A DNA stretch of 64,000 nucleotides from Seminavis robusta (GCA_903772945.1 CAICTM010000452.1:1-64000), one strand, 5' to 3'; positions 1 through 10,372 are shown, counted from the first letter of the stretch. The notes: generated by a model not told the origin, from the letters alone. Translations and numbers: made by a program.

Positions 1-1241
1 AAAAGAAGAGAATTTCGTGTTGGTAGGTGCGACGACGGGCGTTGCTTCGAGAGCGTGTAGACGTCGCATGATTTGCATGTCATGGAGTTGTGCTTGCTCG
101 AGAAGGGCCGCTCGGTACTGCTCGAGAGTATACTGGGAGGTGTCGCCTGCAGCTTTCTTGGTCTGCATTGCGAGACGTCGTACGGGAGCGAGATTTGGTG
201 CCTTGGAGATTGAGCGTTCCAAGAAACGTGCCCCCTGTTGTTCAGTGTATGGCTCATCGCTGATCTCATTGTACTGCCGAAATTGTTCGAGGAAGTTGGA
301 GATGAAACCAGCTTGGGATCCTCTCCATGTGCCTTCTGCGATATCGGCGGAGGTGAGATAACACGAAATCTTATCCGAGCGCAGGGTTGCGACCATGGAC
401 TTGGAGTAATAGTCGTCAATTGCCTTCCAGATCGCGCGAGTGTCCTTGCTGGTTTCGTTGCAAGGACGCACAGATCTTGCCTGTGCTTTCTAGGAAGATG
501 TCTTCGTAAGGTCTTGTACATCCATCTCGTTGTTTCCGTCTAGTTCGACGTTGGTGACCGTGAAATTCAGAATCAATGAGGTGGGAGAGACCTTGAGACT
601 CTGAGCGTGTTGAAGAAATTCTTCCTCCATTTGGATGAAGACTGATTCATCGCGAACTCTCTGAATCTGAGCGACGGGCTTATTGTTCTTGTCCCAAAGT
701 TGCGATTGCACGTTCCCCATCTTCATCGTGGCATCCTGCAGTCTCATTTGTTGCATGGGATCGATTTCGCCTGTGGCTGGAAGCAGTCCAAACTCTGAAA
801 GCGTCGAGTGTTTCGTCGGCCGCAGGTGTTACGACGCGGATGGGTGCCTTCCTCCTGGACGACCAACGGTGATACATCTGTATCGCCGCGAGCAGTAGTT
901 TCTTCCTGGTGAGAGGTACTGGTCTCTTGACATTGCCGTTGGTGTCGTTGGAAGCTTGGAGATCCATAACTTCATCTTGTGGTTGAGAAGTAGGAGATCC
1001 ATCCATCCGTCGATTCCTTGTTCAGACAGTGCGATGCGCATGTGAGATGCAGTGTACCCTGGGGTGGAAGCATCTTCGCCGCATAGGGTGCATAGGACAT
1101 GCTTGAGCTTGGTTGCTTCATCGGCATCTTGATGAAGGTGTGCAGTGCGTAACTGCGACTAGTTAATCTGCTAACGTGAGGAAATACTACTTGAATAGAG
1201 GGATTGTAGAGGTAGCTACCACCCGACGAGATCAACTGCAA
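1..1241 (-). mobile_element. Fossil LTR-retroelement gag-like remnant (Copia-like), runs off left edge
   Basis: The minus strand carries several adjoining coding segments with a gag-like flavour: Trp/Tyr-containing helical segments, Gln- and Glu-rich stretches and low-complexity linkers, as in the gag part of diatom Copia-type (CoDi) polyproteins. The copy is broken, with at least two interruptions. Only the gag-like part lies in the window. Protease, integrase and reverse transcriptase are not seen and would lie beyond the left edge if present. No terminal repeat was recognised. Assignment to Copia rather than another LTR family is inference from general resemblance. Confidence 0.45.
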
Positions 1242-3068
1242 CTATTCAAGACGAGTGCAAGGTAAATGCAAAGTTCGCTTCTTAGTAATTCATAATCTGT
1301 GTTGTGAGCTTTGATTGATGCGATCAGTAACGCTAGTTGTAGCGTGTTAGATCAATACATCGTGGTAGTTGATACGGAAGTCAACGTGGTATTTGCGGGA
1401 AACGGTTCGTTGGCAGGATGCTTTACTCCTGTCGAATACTCATTTACCGTGTCTTTGTTTCGTTGAGAACGTGTTCTTGCCAGCGTTCTCTGTTCCATCG
1501 TTTGACTCATAAAACATGACCCAATCTACTCACGGATACTCTGAGTCGTGGGAGGAACTGTAACGCTTTCCAACGTGTACGACCGGCAAAGAAGATGAAC
1601 CCTTCCCTAGTTCTCGACGAAACAGACAAGTGGTACAAGGCCATGACACCTGGAGTGAGCTGATCACCCACTCCGACATCATGACCACCTTGTGACGGTT
1701 CTTGGATCGATCAAGGCGAATACCGCACTGTATCCGAGTTCCTCAAGGACGACAAGGGCCATGTGTACTCTATTTGGCCTCGTGGTCAACTCCCGGCTTA
1801 CGTCTTACGTCCGTTGGTTTCACCAAACAACCTTGGATGCATGGACTCGGTCGCATGCGAGCCATCACTGGTGCCCGTCGCAACATTATTACAAGCACAC
1901 TACGCACGCACACCATCCCCCGCCCCCACCTCTACTCCACCAGTTCGCCTTCAAGCTGCCACACTGGCCCTTCCCCGTGGTTTTGCACTACCCCCCGGCA
2001 TGAACTTTGAGGCCTTCTTGGGAACTCTTCTCGAAAAGCACCAGCAGGAGAACGGTGGTAAGTCTCCTACAGTAGCTTACCGTATAAATCCCCGTGCCCT
2101 CACTTTCAAATCCTTAATACTGGACCTCCCGAATATTATTCCAAACCATTTCCAGTTCCAATGCAACCAAATAAGTCATCTCCCGTTCCACCTGTTCCAC
2201 GAACCACGTCGGCCAAAGTGTCACCTGCGAATAGTCAGAATGATGACACATCCACAAGGTATGAAGAAAGCTGCCGAACTTGCTCACGATCCTATTACCG
2301 AATACCCAGTACCGAAGAAGAGCAGGAAACAGAGGAAGAAGAAGACACCAGCTCCCAGCGGAAGCGAACCAACCCTCCACTTAACACATACTATCACACA
2401 AAACTTTTACAACCTCACATATACCACGTTGACTTCAAAATTACCAAACCTAAACCCTAAATATAAGCCACATGATTGATTCGATTCTATTCACCATAAT
2501 CCTGTATTAGTAAACGAGTTAAACTAGTACTGGAAACGGAGACGACCCAGAGGGCATATGAATTCTACATGTACGCGTCCAAGATCAGACTAAAGCGATT
2601 GTTTCCTGGCTCAACTAGCTAGCTAGTCTCCAAATGCAGCAGTGTGAAAGCGTAATGTGACCAACTTACGGATGCTTTCCACAACCTTGGTGAAGGAACA
2701 GAAAAGAGCCGGCTAAGATGCTGCCAAACGGACGAGTGCTGCTTTCTTCTGCGAGGCCTCGTTACGCATTGAATCCATGAGTGACGCTATACAAAACGAA
2801 CTGTCATAGCAAAACGTATTAGGCCACTAATATTGTCTTATATTTGATTTTGGTCTCGAGTGCGCTACGTGTAGCATGGTGGAATTGTGATTGTGCTGTG
2901 GGTGAAAGTTTTCGGTGCCGTTTGCCCACAGAGGGGTGCGTGGATATGGGTCTCGGAACGGCTCACCGATGCGGACGTTGACGATTGTCTTGGCTGAAGT
3001 AGCGACAGCAAGTGAACAGTGACACAAAAGCGAAAGAGCCACTTCCAATTCTTCTTGCCTTCAATGAT
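1242..3068. other. No supported gene; weak plus-strand open frame at 1763-2479
   Basis: This stretch has no gene I can support. A plus-strand frame at 1763-2479 (238 codons) ends in a lysine-rich then Thr/Asn/Leu-rich tail. It has no recognised domain, its N-terminal half is Pro/Ala/Thr-rich, and its start is arbitrary. It could be an exon of an unknown gene or mobile-element debris continuing from the left. Short CTAGCTAG runs occur near 2618. A telomere-like AAACCCTAAA lies near 2450. Confidence 0.3.
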
Positions 3069-3938
3069 TTAGCGCAAAGAAGACAAATAGTCTCCGGCGG
3101 CAACAGAGGCACCCGTGACACCACCCCCCTCAAGCGCAAATGTGAGCTCGGTCGAAGGGAGAGAGTCCAAGTATCCAACGAGACCTGGTCCTGTGGGAAC
3201 AGATGCACCATTCAAGTGGGACAGGTAGTCTCCAGCAGCAGGTGCGGGGGCGTCAACTGGGGCAGCTTGAACAGGGGCAGCGGCAGCAGGCTGAGCTGGT
3301 GCAACGCGAGCAGCAGTCACAAGTTGCTTCATGGAAGAGTTGATGTCTTGAAGGATCTCAATAGTAGCCTCTTGGTTCTTGTTCATGTTTTCTTGCATCT
3401 GATTGATAGCAGCCAAAATGGGTTCACTGGAAACTATGGTGACTTCTGTAGCAGCCTCCACCCTGGCAGCCACAGTGGCAGCTCCTGCAATATTGTCAAG
3501 GTATGTTGCCGGGCCAAGTCCTCCCGTGACAGTACTGGCTGAAACTGTGAGAGTATCAAGATAACCAGGAAGGTTGGTAGCTGCAGACTCAAATGCTTGG
3601 GTACGAAGAGCATCAAGGTATCCAACAGGGCCACTTCCAGAAGGAGCAGCGGCAACCTTCAAAGAGGTCAAGTATTCTCCAGCAGCAGCGGCTGTGGCAG
3701 AGTCATCCACCAATTCAGACAAGGAAAAAACGCTTCCAGTAGCAGCAGGGGTGGCTGGGACAGCATTTCCACCCATGTTATCCAAGTAGCTGGCTCCAAA
3801 TGCAGGATTAGCAGAACCTGCAGGCTTGAGTGTTGAGGCCTTCACTGCACCACCTCCTCCCATCTGGGACAAGTATCCACCTTGAAGGGCACGGGCTGGA
3901 GCAGCCAAAAGAGCAACAATAGATGCAGTGAACTTCAT
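3069..3938 (-). CDS. Secretory/plastid YLD-motif repeat protein (paralogue 1)
   Basis: A 289-residue single-exon protein of unrecognised family. It begins with a hydrophobic signal peptide (residues 1-18) ending ARALQ, which could be an ER signal or a non-canonical plastid leader with Leu instead of Phe. The mature part is Ala/Pro/Gly-rich and carries nine copies of a short motif, [GSA]-Y-L-[DST]-x-[MILV], spaced about 20-40 residues apart (for example ASYLDNMGG, VGYLDALRT, ATYLDNIAG, VGYLDSLPS, GDYLSSLR). A helical stretch around residues 165-200 (INQMQENMNKNQ, EILQDINSS) interrupts the repeats. The central block is closely related to the divergent gene at 6963-8057. Regularly spaced tyrosine motifs in a disordered chain suggest a multivalent scaffold or linker, but that is inference. 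Confidence 0.85.
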   Translation of the reverse strand: MKFTASIVALLAAPARALQGGYLSQMGGGGAVKASTLKPAGSANPAFGASYLDNMGGNAVPATPAATGSVFSLSELVDDSATAAAAGEYLTSLKVAAAPSGSGPVGYLDALRTQAFESAATNLPGYLDTLTVSASTVTGGLGPATYLDNIAGAATVAARVEAATEVTIVSSEPILAAINQMQENMNKNQEATIEILQDINSSMKQLVTAARVAPAQPAAAAPVQAAPVDAPAPAAGDYLSHLNGASVPTGPGLVGYLDSLPSTELTFALEGGGVTGASVAAGDYLSSLR

Positions 3939-5080
3939 GGTGTAATTGTTTTGATAGATGCAAGTTTTTCCTTTTGGTTTGATGGATTGTGAGAACTGGA
4001 ATGCTTTCTCAAGATCTTGGCATCATCAATCGGAAGGGAAAAGATGGGATTCGATTTCATTCAGCTTGGATGGCAGAGTTGACTCTTCGAACGTCATCCA
4101 TTCTGCTTGCGTATCAACAGCCGGCATCCTACTAAAAGACACTCAACGAAAGGAAGCTCCTGCTGGTTTGGTTAATTTGGTTGGTTGTAACAGCTTGTCT
4201 TTGGTCTCTTCTTGTTTGTCATTGGGCGAAAGAAAATTTCTTGTGCGTAATTGAAGATGCGATTGGAAACCAAAAATTTGGTGCCGACACGCATCTTCAA
4301 TAGTAGAAAGAGGAAGGAACGGCAAGAGACCAGAGAGTCGGCTTCAAACCAAAGTGACTGGCCTGGAACATTACTCCGAGATGGTGCTGAAGAGTTCTCA
4401 TTGCAAGCTTTTCTGAAGCCGTACCTTCCGGGAGACAAATGCCAACTGTCGATTTTTTGTTTGTTAGGAATTTACTTGGCAGGAAGTACAGAATGGAAGT
4501 CCACGTACCATAGCAAAATTTGAAGTTGCATGGAGAAGAGCTCGCCTACGTGGCCGTCCTCGATACGTCATTCCATGACTCGGGCAATCAACAAGCTAGG
4601 CAGCATCTTTAGCTTGGGTCGAAGGCAGTCAACAGCATGGCCCAGTTCTGATACCAGTGCCATTGCAGCTCCTGGAGTCCTGGAGCGGGAGCGGGATAAC
4701 GGGAGTAACACAGTGCTTCGATTCATTGGACTCTGCTCTGCCAAGGATTGGCGATGTTGCTGAAGACTATGGATATTATTTTGGAGGTCGAATCGAAGAA
4801 AAGAAGTTTTTTTATACACCTTTTTAAAACTGTGATGTCAAGGCCTCTTTCTCACGTCATTTCTGAAGCCTTTTTAAGAATGCATTCCTCATGGGACCGG
4901 GACTCCCAGGAAGTCGCCGAGACACGAAAGATCAACCGACGGTGAAGCTAAGCTTCGAAGCGAAGTTAGAAGCGGCCAAAAGATTCCCTCACATCTGTCT
5001 TGCCACTTCCCAGCTCTCCGTATCGGTATACCGGTAGCAAGAAAACTATTGTGGAGTAGTGGTTAAGCAATCCATCAACT
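3939..5080. other. Intergenic; contains a 12-bp-stem hairpin
   Basis: I see no gene here. Several short frames on both strands lack domains. The one clear structure is the inverted repeat at 4250-4301, listed separately. The region holds the promoters of two divergent genes, the YLD protein (minus) and the ADP-ribosylglycohydrolase-like gene (plus). Confidence 0.6.
4250..4301. repeat. Inverted repeat, perfect 12-bp stem
   Basis: ATTGAAGATGCG at 4250-4261 is exactly complementary to CGCATCTTCAAT at 4290-4301. The 28-nt spacer itself contains a smaller near-palindrome (CCAAAAATTTGG). It lies about 310 bp upstream of the minus-strand YLD gene and 780 bp upstream of the next plus-strand gene. 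It could be a cruciform or RNA hairpin, or a small non-autonomous element. The function is unknown. Confidence 0.75.
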
Positions 5081-6436
5081 ATGGTTGGCATTCAAAGAGT
5101 GGTCCGCGATAAGCTCAAGGGTAGCCTCTATGGCATGCTGGTGGGAGACGCCGTCGCAGTTCCGGTGCACTGGTTCTATTCGCCCAAGAATATTCGCAAA
5201 GAATATGGAGAAATCACCGAGATTGTCGCCTCCAAACCCAACCATTCCGAGTCCATGCTCCAAGGAATGAGTTATCAAGGTGATATTGACATTATGCACA
5301 ATAATGCTCACTTCTATGAAGGAAACAAGCTTGCCCAAAAGGCTCAGGAGGTCAAAACGAAGGAAGAAGAACAAGCCCTCCGGGATGATCATGGCAATTT
5401 CGTTGGTGCCAAAGCATCCGACCGTGTTCATTATCATCGCACGCTGCTCAAGGGCCAGAACACTGCTAATGCCTGCATTGCCCGATTGGCCATGCGATAT
5501 TTGGCATCCTCCAACGCCGGCGGATCAGATCGGTACAACCCGGACGAATTCTTGGAGAGTCTGTACAACTACATGGTCACTCCTCCTCCCAAAAACACTC
5601 ACGACGACAAGGATCAGCTGGTCAACCATAATGATACCTACCTAGATGTTTACCTACGAGGATTCTTCACCAATGCATCAAGTGGAAAAGCATTGCGTGA
5701 TTGTGCCAAAAATCAGAGAGAAAGCTGGTCCATTGGCAGCATTGATGGAGTTGGAATGTGCATTCCCATGATTGTGGCATATGCCAACGAGCCAGAATGG
5801 TACGTCATGGGACGAGCCGTCGAGCATGCTCATTTGACTCATAAGAGCATCACCGTAACCGCCACGCTGGCCATTTTGGTACCCTTGTTGCTCGAATTGT
5901 TGCGTCAACCAATTCCTGCCACATCCGAAGAAGCCGCCAACAATCTGCGCCAAGCCTTGGATCGAGCCATGTTGAAAATGTCACCACCCAAGATTACGGG
6001 CCGTGAAATGCGTGATTCCTATGTCAACAATCGAGGTCCCGGCAACATTCCCAAAGCTCAAAAGTGGAAGCAACACATGGAACTAGATACTTCGGAAACC
6101 ACCAAGGAATTTATCCATCGCATGTTGGAGGTGGAAAATGATGAGGATGTGGCGGGATTTGGAGAAAGAGAGGCATCCCGGCTTTCTACGGCGTGCTACT
6201 GCGAGCAAACCTTTACGGTAGTCTTGTTCTTGGCTTACAAGTACGCTCACGATCCTAAAAAGGCATTGCTGCAGAATGTCATGATTGGAGGACACTCAAC
6301 ATCCCGCGGCATGGTGTTGGGGGCCATCTTGGGCGCAGCTCATGGTTATGAGGCAATTCCTTTTCGAGAGGATTTGTGCGCCAAGTCCTCCATTGAAAAG
6401 GAAGTGACGGATTTGGCAGCGACAGTCGTGCAATAG
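5081..6436 (+). CDS. ADP-ribosylglycohydrolase-like protein, divergent metal site
   Basis: A 451-residue single-exon protein. The N-terminus (GSLYGMLVGDAVAVPVHW, residues 14-31) matches the opening helix of the ADP-ribosylglycohydrolase (ARH/DraG) fold, and the C-terminal GGHSTSRGMVLGAILGA (from residue 403) matches the closing helix. Active family members bind two Mg2+ through an N-terminal DDT-type motif and a C-terminal GGDxD. Here the C-terminal motif reads GGHST, and where the DDT motif is expected there is GQNTANA. The protein therefore belongs to a divergent ARH-like subgroup whose catalysis cannot be assumed. No signal peptide or plastid leader is seen, so it is probably cytosolic. 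It sits between the two divergent YLD-repeat genes with no obvious functional link. The ATG at 5081 is the first in the frame. Confidence 0.85.
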   Translation: MVGIQRVVRDKLKGSLYGMLVGDAVAVPVHWFYSPKNIRKEYGEITEIVASKPNHSESMLQGMSYQGDIDIMHNNAHFYEGNKLAQKAQEVKTKEEEQALRDDHGNFVGAKASDRVHYHRTLLKGQNTANACIARLAMRYLASSNAGGSDRYNPDEFLESLYNYMVTPPPKNTHDDKDQLVNHNDTYLDVYLRGFFTNASSGKALRDCAKNQRESWSIGSIDGVGMCIPMIVAYANEPEWYVMGRAVEHAHLTHKSITVTATLAILVPLLLELLRQPIPATSEEAANNLRQALDRAMLKMSPPKITGREMRDSYVNNRGPGNIPKAQKWKQHMELDTSETTKEFIHRMLEVENDEDVAGFGEREASRLSTACYCEQTFTVVLFLAYKYAHDPKKALLQNVMIGGHSTSRGMVLGAILGAAHGYEAIPFREDLCAKSSIEKEVTDLAATVVQ

Positions 6437-6962
6437 GCGCACTTTCAATTCGAAGGATGGATGGATCCAAGCCCAACAATTTTCTTCATTTTGTCGTTTG
6501 AATTATTGCGTGGACAATGTCTCATTTTTTGTCATCTATCAAGGAAGTACTTTGCTTTTTCTGTACCAGCTAATCGCGGAAGTATTATGATATTGTAGCT
6601 GGCACTATCCATAGTAGCTAGCTAGAATCGTGATCAAAGATACGTCTCAAATGCATAACAGGCTGCCTTGGTTGGCATCCCCTTCTGGTACCGGTATGGT
6701 CACCCAACCGACGATCAGTGATCAGGAGGTACCGGTACCGGTTGAGTCGAATGAATCGAATCGAAACCAGAAATCAATTGGTTGAAGATTCAAACTGACG
6801 TCAGAAGCTGGATACAGCCATCAACTGGCCCAAGGTTATGCCATCAGACTTCCATTGTTTTGGATCCTTTCACATCTCCAAGACACCATTATTCTTCGGA
6901 GCTTACCAAATTAATCGAAGCCAACTAATAATCCTTGCTTGTGCTGATCTACCGACGATAGA
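6437..6962. other. Intergenic with GGTACCGGTACC palindrome
   Basis: No gene is seen. A perfect 12-bp palindrome GGTACCGGTACC lies at 6728-6739, about 220 bp upstream of the next ATG. The same 12-mer recurs in other intergenic regions of the window (50285-50296 and 56827-56838). A short CTAGCTAG run lies near 6618. Confidence 0.6.
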
Positions 6963-8057
6963 ATGAAGTTCTCTGGCTCGATTATCGTGCTTCTAGCCGC
7001 CCCCGCGGCCGCTCTTCAGGGAGGATACCTTTCTCATATGGGAGGAGGAAGCACAGTGAAACCGTCAAGCATAAAACCTAGTGGACCCGGGCCTGCTGTT
7101 GGGGCTTCTTATTTGGATAATGTTGGTGGATTTTCAGCTCCTGTTTCTGAGCCCCCTGCTCCTGTGGAATCTGCTGCTCCCATTACTCCAGCAGCCACTG
7201 CTGGATCTGGCCCTGCAGGGTATCTCTCTCAAATGGGAGGTGGGAGTACCATGAAACCTTCCAGTCTTAAAAAGAGTNNGCCTGGTCCGAAGGCTGGAAG
7301 TTCCTATTTGGATAATGTTGGTGGATTTGCGGCCCCCGTTGCTGAGGTGGCCGCTCCAGCAACTCCGGCTGCTCCTGCTAGTGCGGGATCAGGCCCCCAA
7401 GGGTATCTTTCGCAGATGGGAGGTGGAAGTGCAATGAAGCCTTCCAGTCTTAAAAAGAGTGGGCCTGGCCCCACTGCTGGAAGTTCCTATTTGGATAATG
7501 TTGGCGCATTTGCGGCCCCTGTTGCTGAGGTGGCCGCTCCTGTGGTTGAGGCGGCTGCTCCTATGGTAGAACCAGCCATCCCCGCGGGTTCTACTGGATA
7601 TCCCTATTTGGATGCCATTGCTGCCCTCGGTTCATCAGCTGCCCCTGCCGCCCAATCAGCTGCTCCGGCAAGTGCCGCTGCCTTTTCCATGTCAGAATTG
7701 GTGGATGACTCTGCCACAGCGGCTGCTGCTGGAGACTACTTGAACTCTTTGAAGGTTGCGGCTGCTCCATCTGGAAGTGGTCCTGCTGGATACCTTGATA
7801 TTCTCACAGTTTCATCCAGTACTGTCATGGGAGGACTTGGCCCCGCAAGTTACCTTGACAATATTGCAGGAGCTGCCAGTGTGACGGCAAAGGTTGAAGC
7901 TGCTACAGAAGATACTCTGACAAAAAATTATTCCCCTGTCTTGCATGCCATTAATCAGCTGAATTCTAACATGATGCAAAATCAGAAAACGACGATTGAC
8001 CTCCTCACGGATATTTCGACCAACATGAAACGAATTGTCGTGAAAGCTTCAGGGTGA
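6963..8057 (+). CDS. YLD-motif repeat protein with three tandem modules (paralogue 2)
   Basis: A 364-residue single-exon paralogue of the gene at 3069-3938. It has the same signal peptide type (MKFSGS... APAAALQGGYL). Residues about 20-190 hold three copies of a 60-70 residue module: GYLSxMGGGS, then xKPSSLKxSGPGP, then SSYLDNVGGF, then a Pro/Ala-Val linker. The C-terminal third (SELVDDSATAAAAG to the end) aligns closely with paralogue 1, including the YLDNIAGAA motif and the terminal helical segment. About ten YLx motifs are present. Two unresolved bases (NN at 7278-7279) fall inside the second module, so one residue is undefined and copy number may be imperfectly assembled. The family is not recognised. 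A multivalent scaffold role is inference from the regular short motifs in a disordered chain. Confidence 0.87.
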   Translation: MKFSGSIIVLLAAPAAALQGGYLSHMGGGSTVKPSSIKPSGPGPAVGASYLDNVGGFSAPVSEPPAPVESAAPITPAATAGSGPAGYLSQMGGGSTMKPSSLKKSXPGPKAGSSYLDNVGGFAAPVAEVAAPATPAAPASAGSGPQGYLSQMGGGSAMKPSSLKKSGPGPTAGSSYLDNVGAFAAPVAEVAAPVVEAAAPMVEPAIPAGSTGYPYLDAIAALGSSAAPAAQSAAPASAAAFSMSELVDDSATAAAAGDYLNSLKVAAAPSGSGPAGYLDILTVSSSTVMGGLGPASYLDNIAGAASVTAKVEAATEDTLTKNYSPVLHAINQLNSNMMQNQKTTIDLLTDISTNMKRIVVKASG

Positions 8058-8707
8058 TGATCCACCCTGCAAATCCATTTCAACTTTATGGGAACAATGT
8101 GAAACACCAACTAACCGCACAGTCAATCCACAATACACGCATCAGCTTTGCGGAGAGGGACGTTGCTTGAAAGCCACAGCTGGGTCTTAGTTTTCCTCCA
8201 GTTTGTCACTCACAAGCAAAAACGAAAGAAAAAATCTCCCGACCCCATAGTCTGATCTAATTTTTTGCCATGAGTAGAAGAGGTTTTTACACTATTGTTT
8301 CGTTCACAAGCTTTGTTGCTGGCAACGGTACCGGTACTGGCAGGATAGCTCTCGGAAACTTTGAACATCATGCTCCCTGCCCCGCCGTGCCACCTGATCT
8401 TTTCCGAGCCTTTCCCAAAGCAACATTCATCTTTCATGCCCCTAAAAGATGGCTTGGCTACAACGGCCATCTCTTCAGCATACCGGTACGTACCGGTGGA
8501 CCCACTCCACGCACTGACCGTTCCCTCCCCAACAATCGATCGTGCCACGAATATTCGTGACTCAATCCGGGTCTGAAGTATCTTTTGTTGGCGCACCTCT
8601 TGCTTGGCTGCATTCGACCCAACTGTCTTCTATCGTCCCAAACACCGCGTGGGATCGCCAACACAATCCCTCAACCTCGACCTACCGTACTATTTGACAG
8701 TATCACC
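8058..8707. other. Intergenic; KpnI/AgeI-like palindromes only
   Basis: No gene is seen. Short GGTACC and ACCGGT palindromes occur at about 8328-8340 and 8480-8500. The frame of the downstream glycosyltransferase stays open upstream to 8585, but the ATG at 8708 in the context ACCATGG is the better start. Confidence 0.55.
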
Positions 8708-10372
8708 ATGGTCCGCCTCAAGAAGCTACAACGCAGACCACTCTTACGCAAAAGACGTCAAGCTGACCCAATAATATCATCCTCAGGATCTCCCAAGGGT
8801 AGAAGATGGTTTGCTCTGACACCCCTCAACTGCCTGGCATGTGTCTGCTTATTCCTGAATGTGTTGGTCTTGAGCCTGACCCTCATGATCAATCGTCGAT
8901 TAAAGCAAAAGGGGAACGTTGTACCAAATCAGACGCCTCCTCCCGAACGCATTTCTTCTTCAGTGGCCACGGTGGCTGCCGCCAAGGGCGATTTCAAGAT
9001 CTCGTCTTCCCACGGAGCCAGCAATTATCTGGTACCACCTGCCAAAGTCAAGGAGTCTCCCACACCCCTTCATATTGTATTTCATACGGACTGTCGAGAT
9101 CCCACTCAAGATTGGCAGGCATACGTATTGTTTTACGGAATTTACAAAATGAAACAACCGGGAGAAGTCACGCGCGTCATTTCGGGATGTCAACAAGAAG
9201 GACGCAAAATGAGTTTGGAAACCACACATAAAACACAAATTGAACCCATGGGCGTACTCGCCAGTGGCAGTGCGTCGCGATTTCACGTTCATTTTGCACC
9301 GGCCCATCCGCATCAGGCCGAAATTGGGTCGCTGCGCAAACACATGAAATACTTTAATCGACCCTTTGGAATCTACCATTGGATGGAACATGTTCTGGGA
9401 TATTCCGAACAAAAACCCAACAATGCCCATGATGGGACCGTTATCATTGTCATGGATTGCGATATGATTGTCATGAGACCCTTGACGGCAGACTTTGGAA
9501 TGGAAGAATTGTGGAAGAAACAGTTGAATCCTCAGTTACAGGGACAACCCCAACGAGTCCAACCGGGACATCCCATGGCACAACACACGGCATTTCCCAG
9601 TCAATGGTGGAATGAACTAGAAGTCGGCACAGTATCGTCACCCGCCATTCAACCGGGATTGACCAAATTGCAACAAATGCTGCGCAGTGACGTCGATAAT
9701 CATTATGCTACGGGCTTGCCGATATTGGCGGCCGCATCGGACTTTTATCCCCTCGTGCAAAAGTGGTCGGCCGTGGCATTCCCACTCTTTGAAGCGTTGC
9801 AAGAAAAAATACTGCGGGAACCACATGGCCCGTATGCTTTGGCGGCAGCCGAGTTGCAGAAACCTCATCAATTGGCCGAATCCTTTTCCATTCAAGGACA
9901 CAAGGAACCGGGTTTTGGACTCTTGGAGGCCCATTTTTCGGGATACGAGGGTGCCGCCCTGCTGAGTCGACCCGATGCGCAATGTCGCCAGACTCCCGTC
10001 GAATTGAAACCCCATATTTTGCAATATTCCAAACGCTACGGACTGGGAAATTTCATTATTGGCAAACACTACATGCCCAAAAACTTCATGGGCACCATGG
10101 ACGCTTGTGACCAGCCGCTCTATGCGGAACCACCCGACAACATCGCGGAACTATTTCGGTATTATATGGATCCCGAATTGAAACAACGTGTGGAAATTGA
10201 AAAGGAAATGCACATTCTGCAAATGAGTGTCATGCTGTGTGAAATCATTCAAGCATTTAATGAAGCTGCCACCAACTGGAAGCAACGACACTGTACGCAA
10301 GCTCGAGTCAATATCGACAAGCAATTGCAGTTTGAGGATGGTGAACCACCCAAAAGCAGGAGGGAGCGATAA
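8708..10372 (+). CDS. Golgi type II glycosyltransferase, HPAT/SERGT-like
   Basis: A 554-residue single-exon protein. It has a basic N-terminus, one transmembrane anchor (about residues 38-60) and a luminal domain, the type II topology of Golgi transferases. The sequence LHIVFHTDC ... DWQAYV ... QPGEVTRVISGC (about 121-161) is the signature of the hydroxyproline O-arabinosyltransferase / peptidyl-serine galactosyltransferase (HPAT/SERGT) family. KYFNRPFGIYHW and a DxD-type metal motif (DCD, 250-252, in VMDCDMIVMRP) follow. Expected role: sugar transfer to Hyp or Ser of secreted glycoproteins, from a nucleotide sugar with a divalent metal. Acceptor and sugar cannot be told from sequence. The ATG at 8708 was preferred over the upstream in-frame ATG at 8585 because of the ACCATGG context and because it leaves a conventional short cytosolic tail. 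Confidence 0.82.
   Translation: MVRLKKLQRRPLLRKRRQADPIISSSGSPKGRRWFALTPLNCLACVCLFLNVLVLSLTLMINRRLKQKGNVVPNQTPPPERISSSVATVAAAKGDFKISSSHGASNYLVPPAKVKESPTPLHIVFHTDCRDPTQDWQAYVLFYGIYKMKQPGEVTRVISGCQQEGRKMSLETTHKTQIEPMGVLASGSASRFHVHFAPAHPHQAEIGSLRKHMKYFNRPFGIYHWMEHVLGYSEQKPNNAHDGTVIIVMDCDMIVMRPLTADFGMEELWKKQLNPQLQGQPQRVQPGHPMAQHTAFPSQWWNELEVGTVSSPAIQPGLTKLQQMLRSDVDNHYATGLPILAAASDFYPLVQKWSAVAFPLFEALQEKILREPHGPYALAAAELQKPHQLAESFSIQGHKEPGFGLLEAHFSGYEGAALLSRPDAQCRQTPVELKPHILQYSKRYGLGNFIIGKHYMPKNFMGTMDACDQPLYAEPPDNIAELFRYYMDPELKQRVEIEKEMHILQMSVMLCEIIQAFNEAATNWKQRHCTQARVNIDKQLQFEDGEPPKSRRER

Noticed and set aside
1763-2479. 238-residue plus-strand frame as a real gene
   Set aside because: Pro/Thr-rich then basic, with no recognised motif and adjacent to mobile-element debris; reported only as a low-confidence region.
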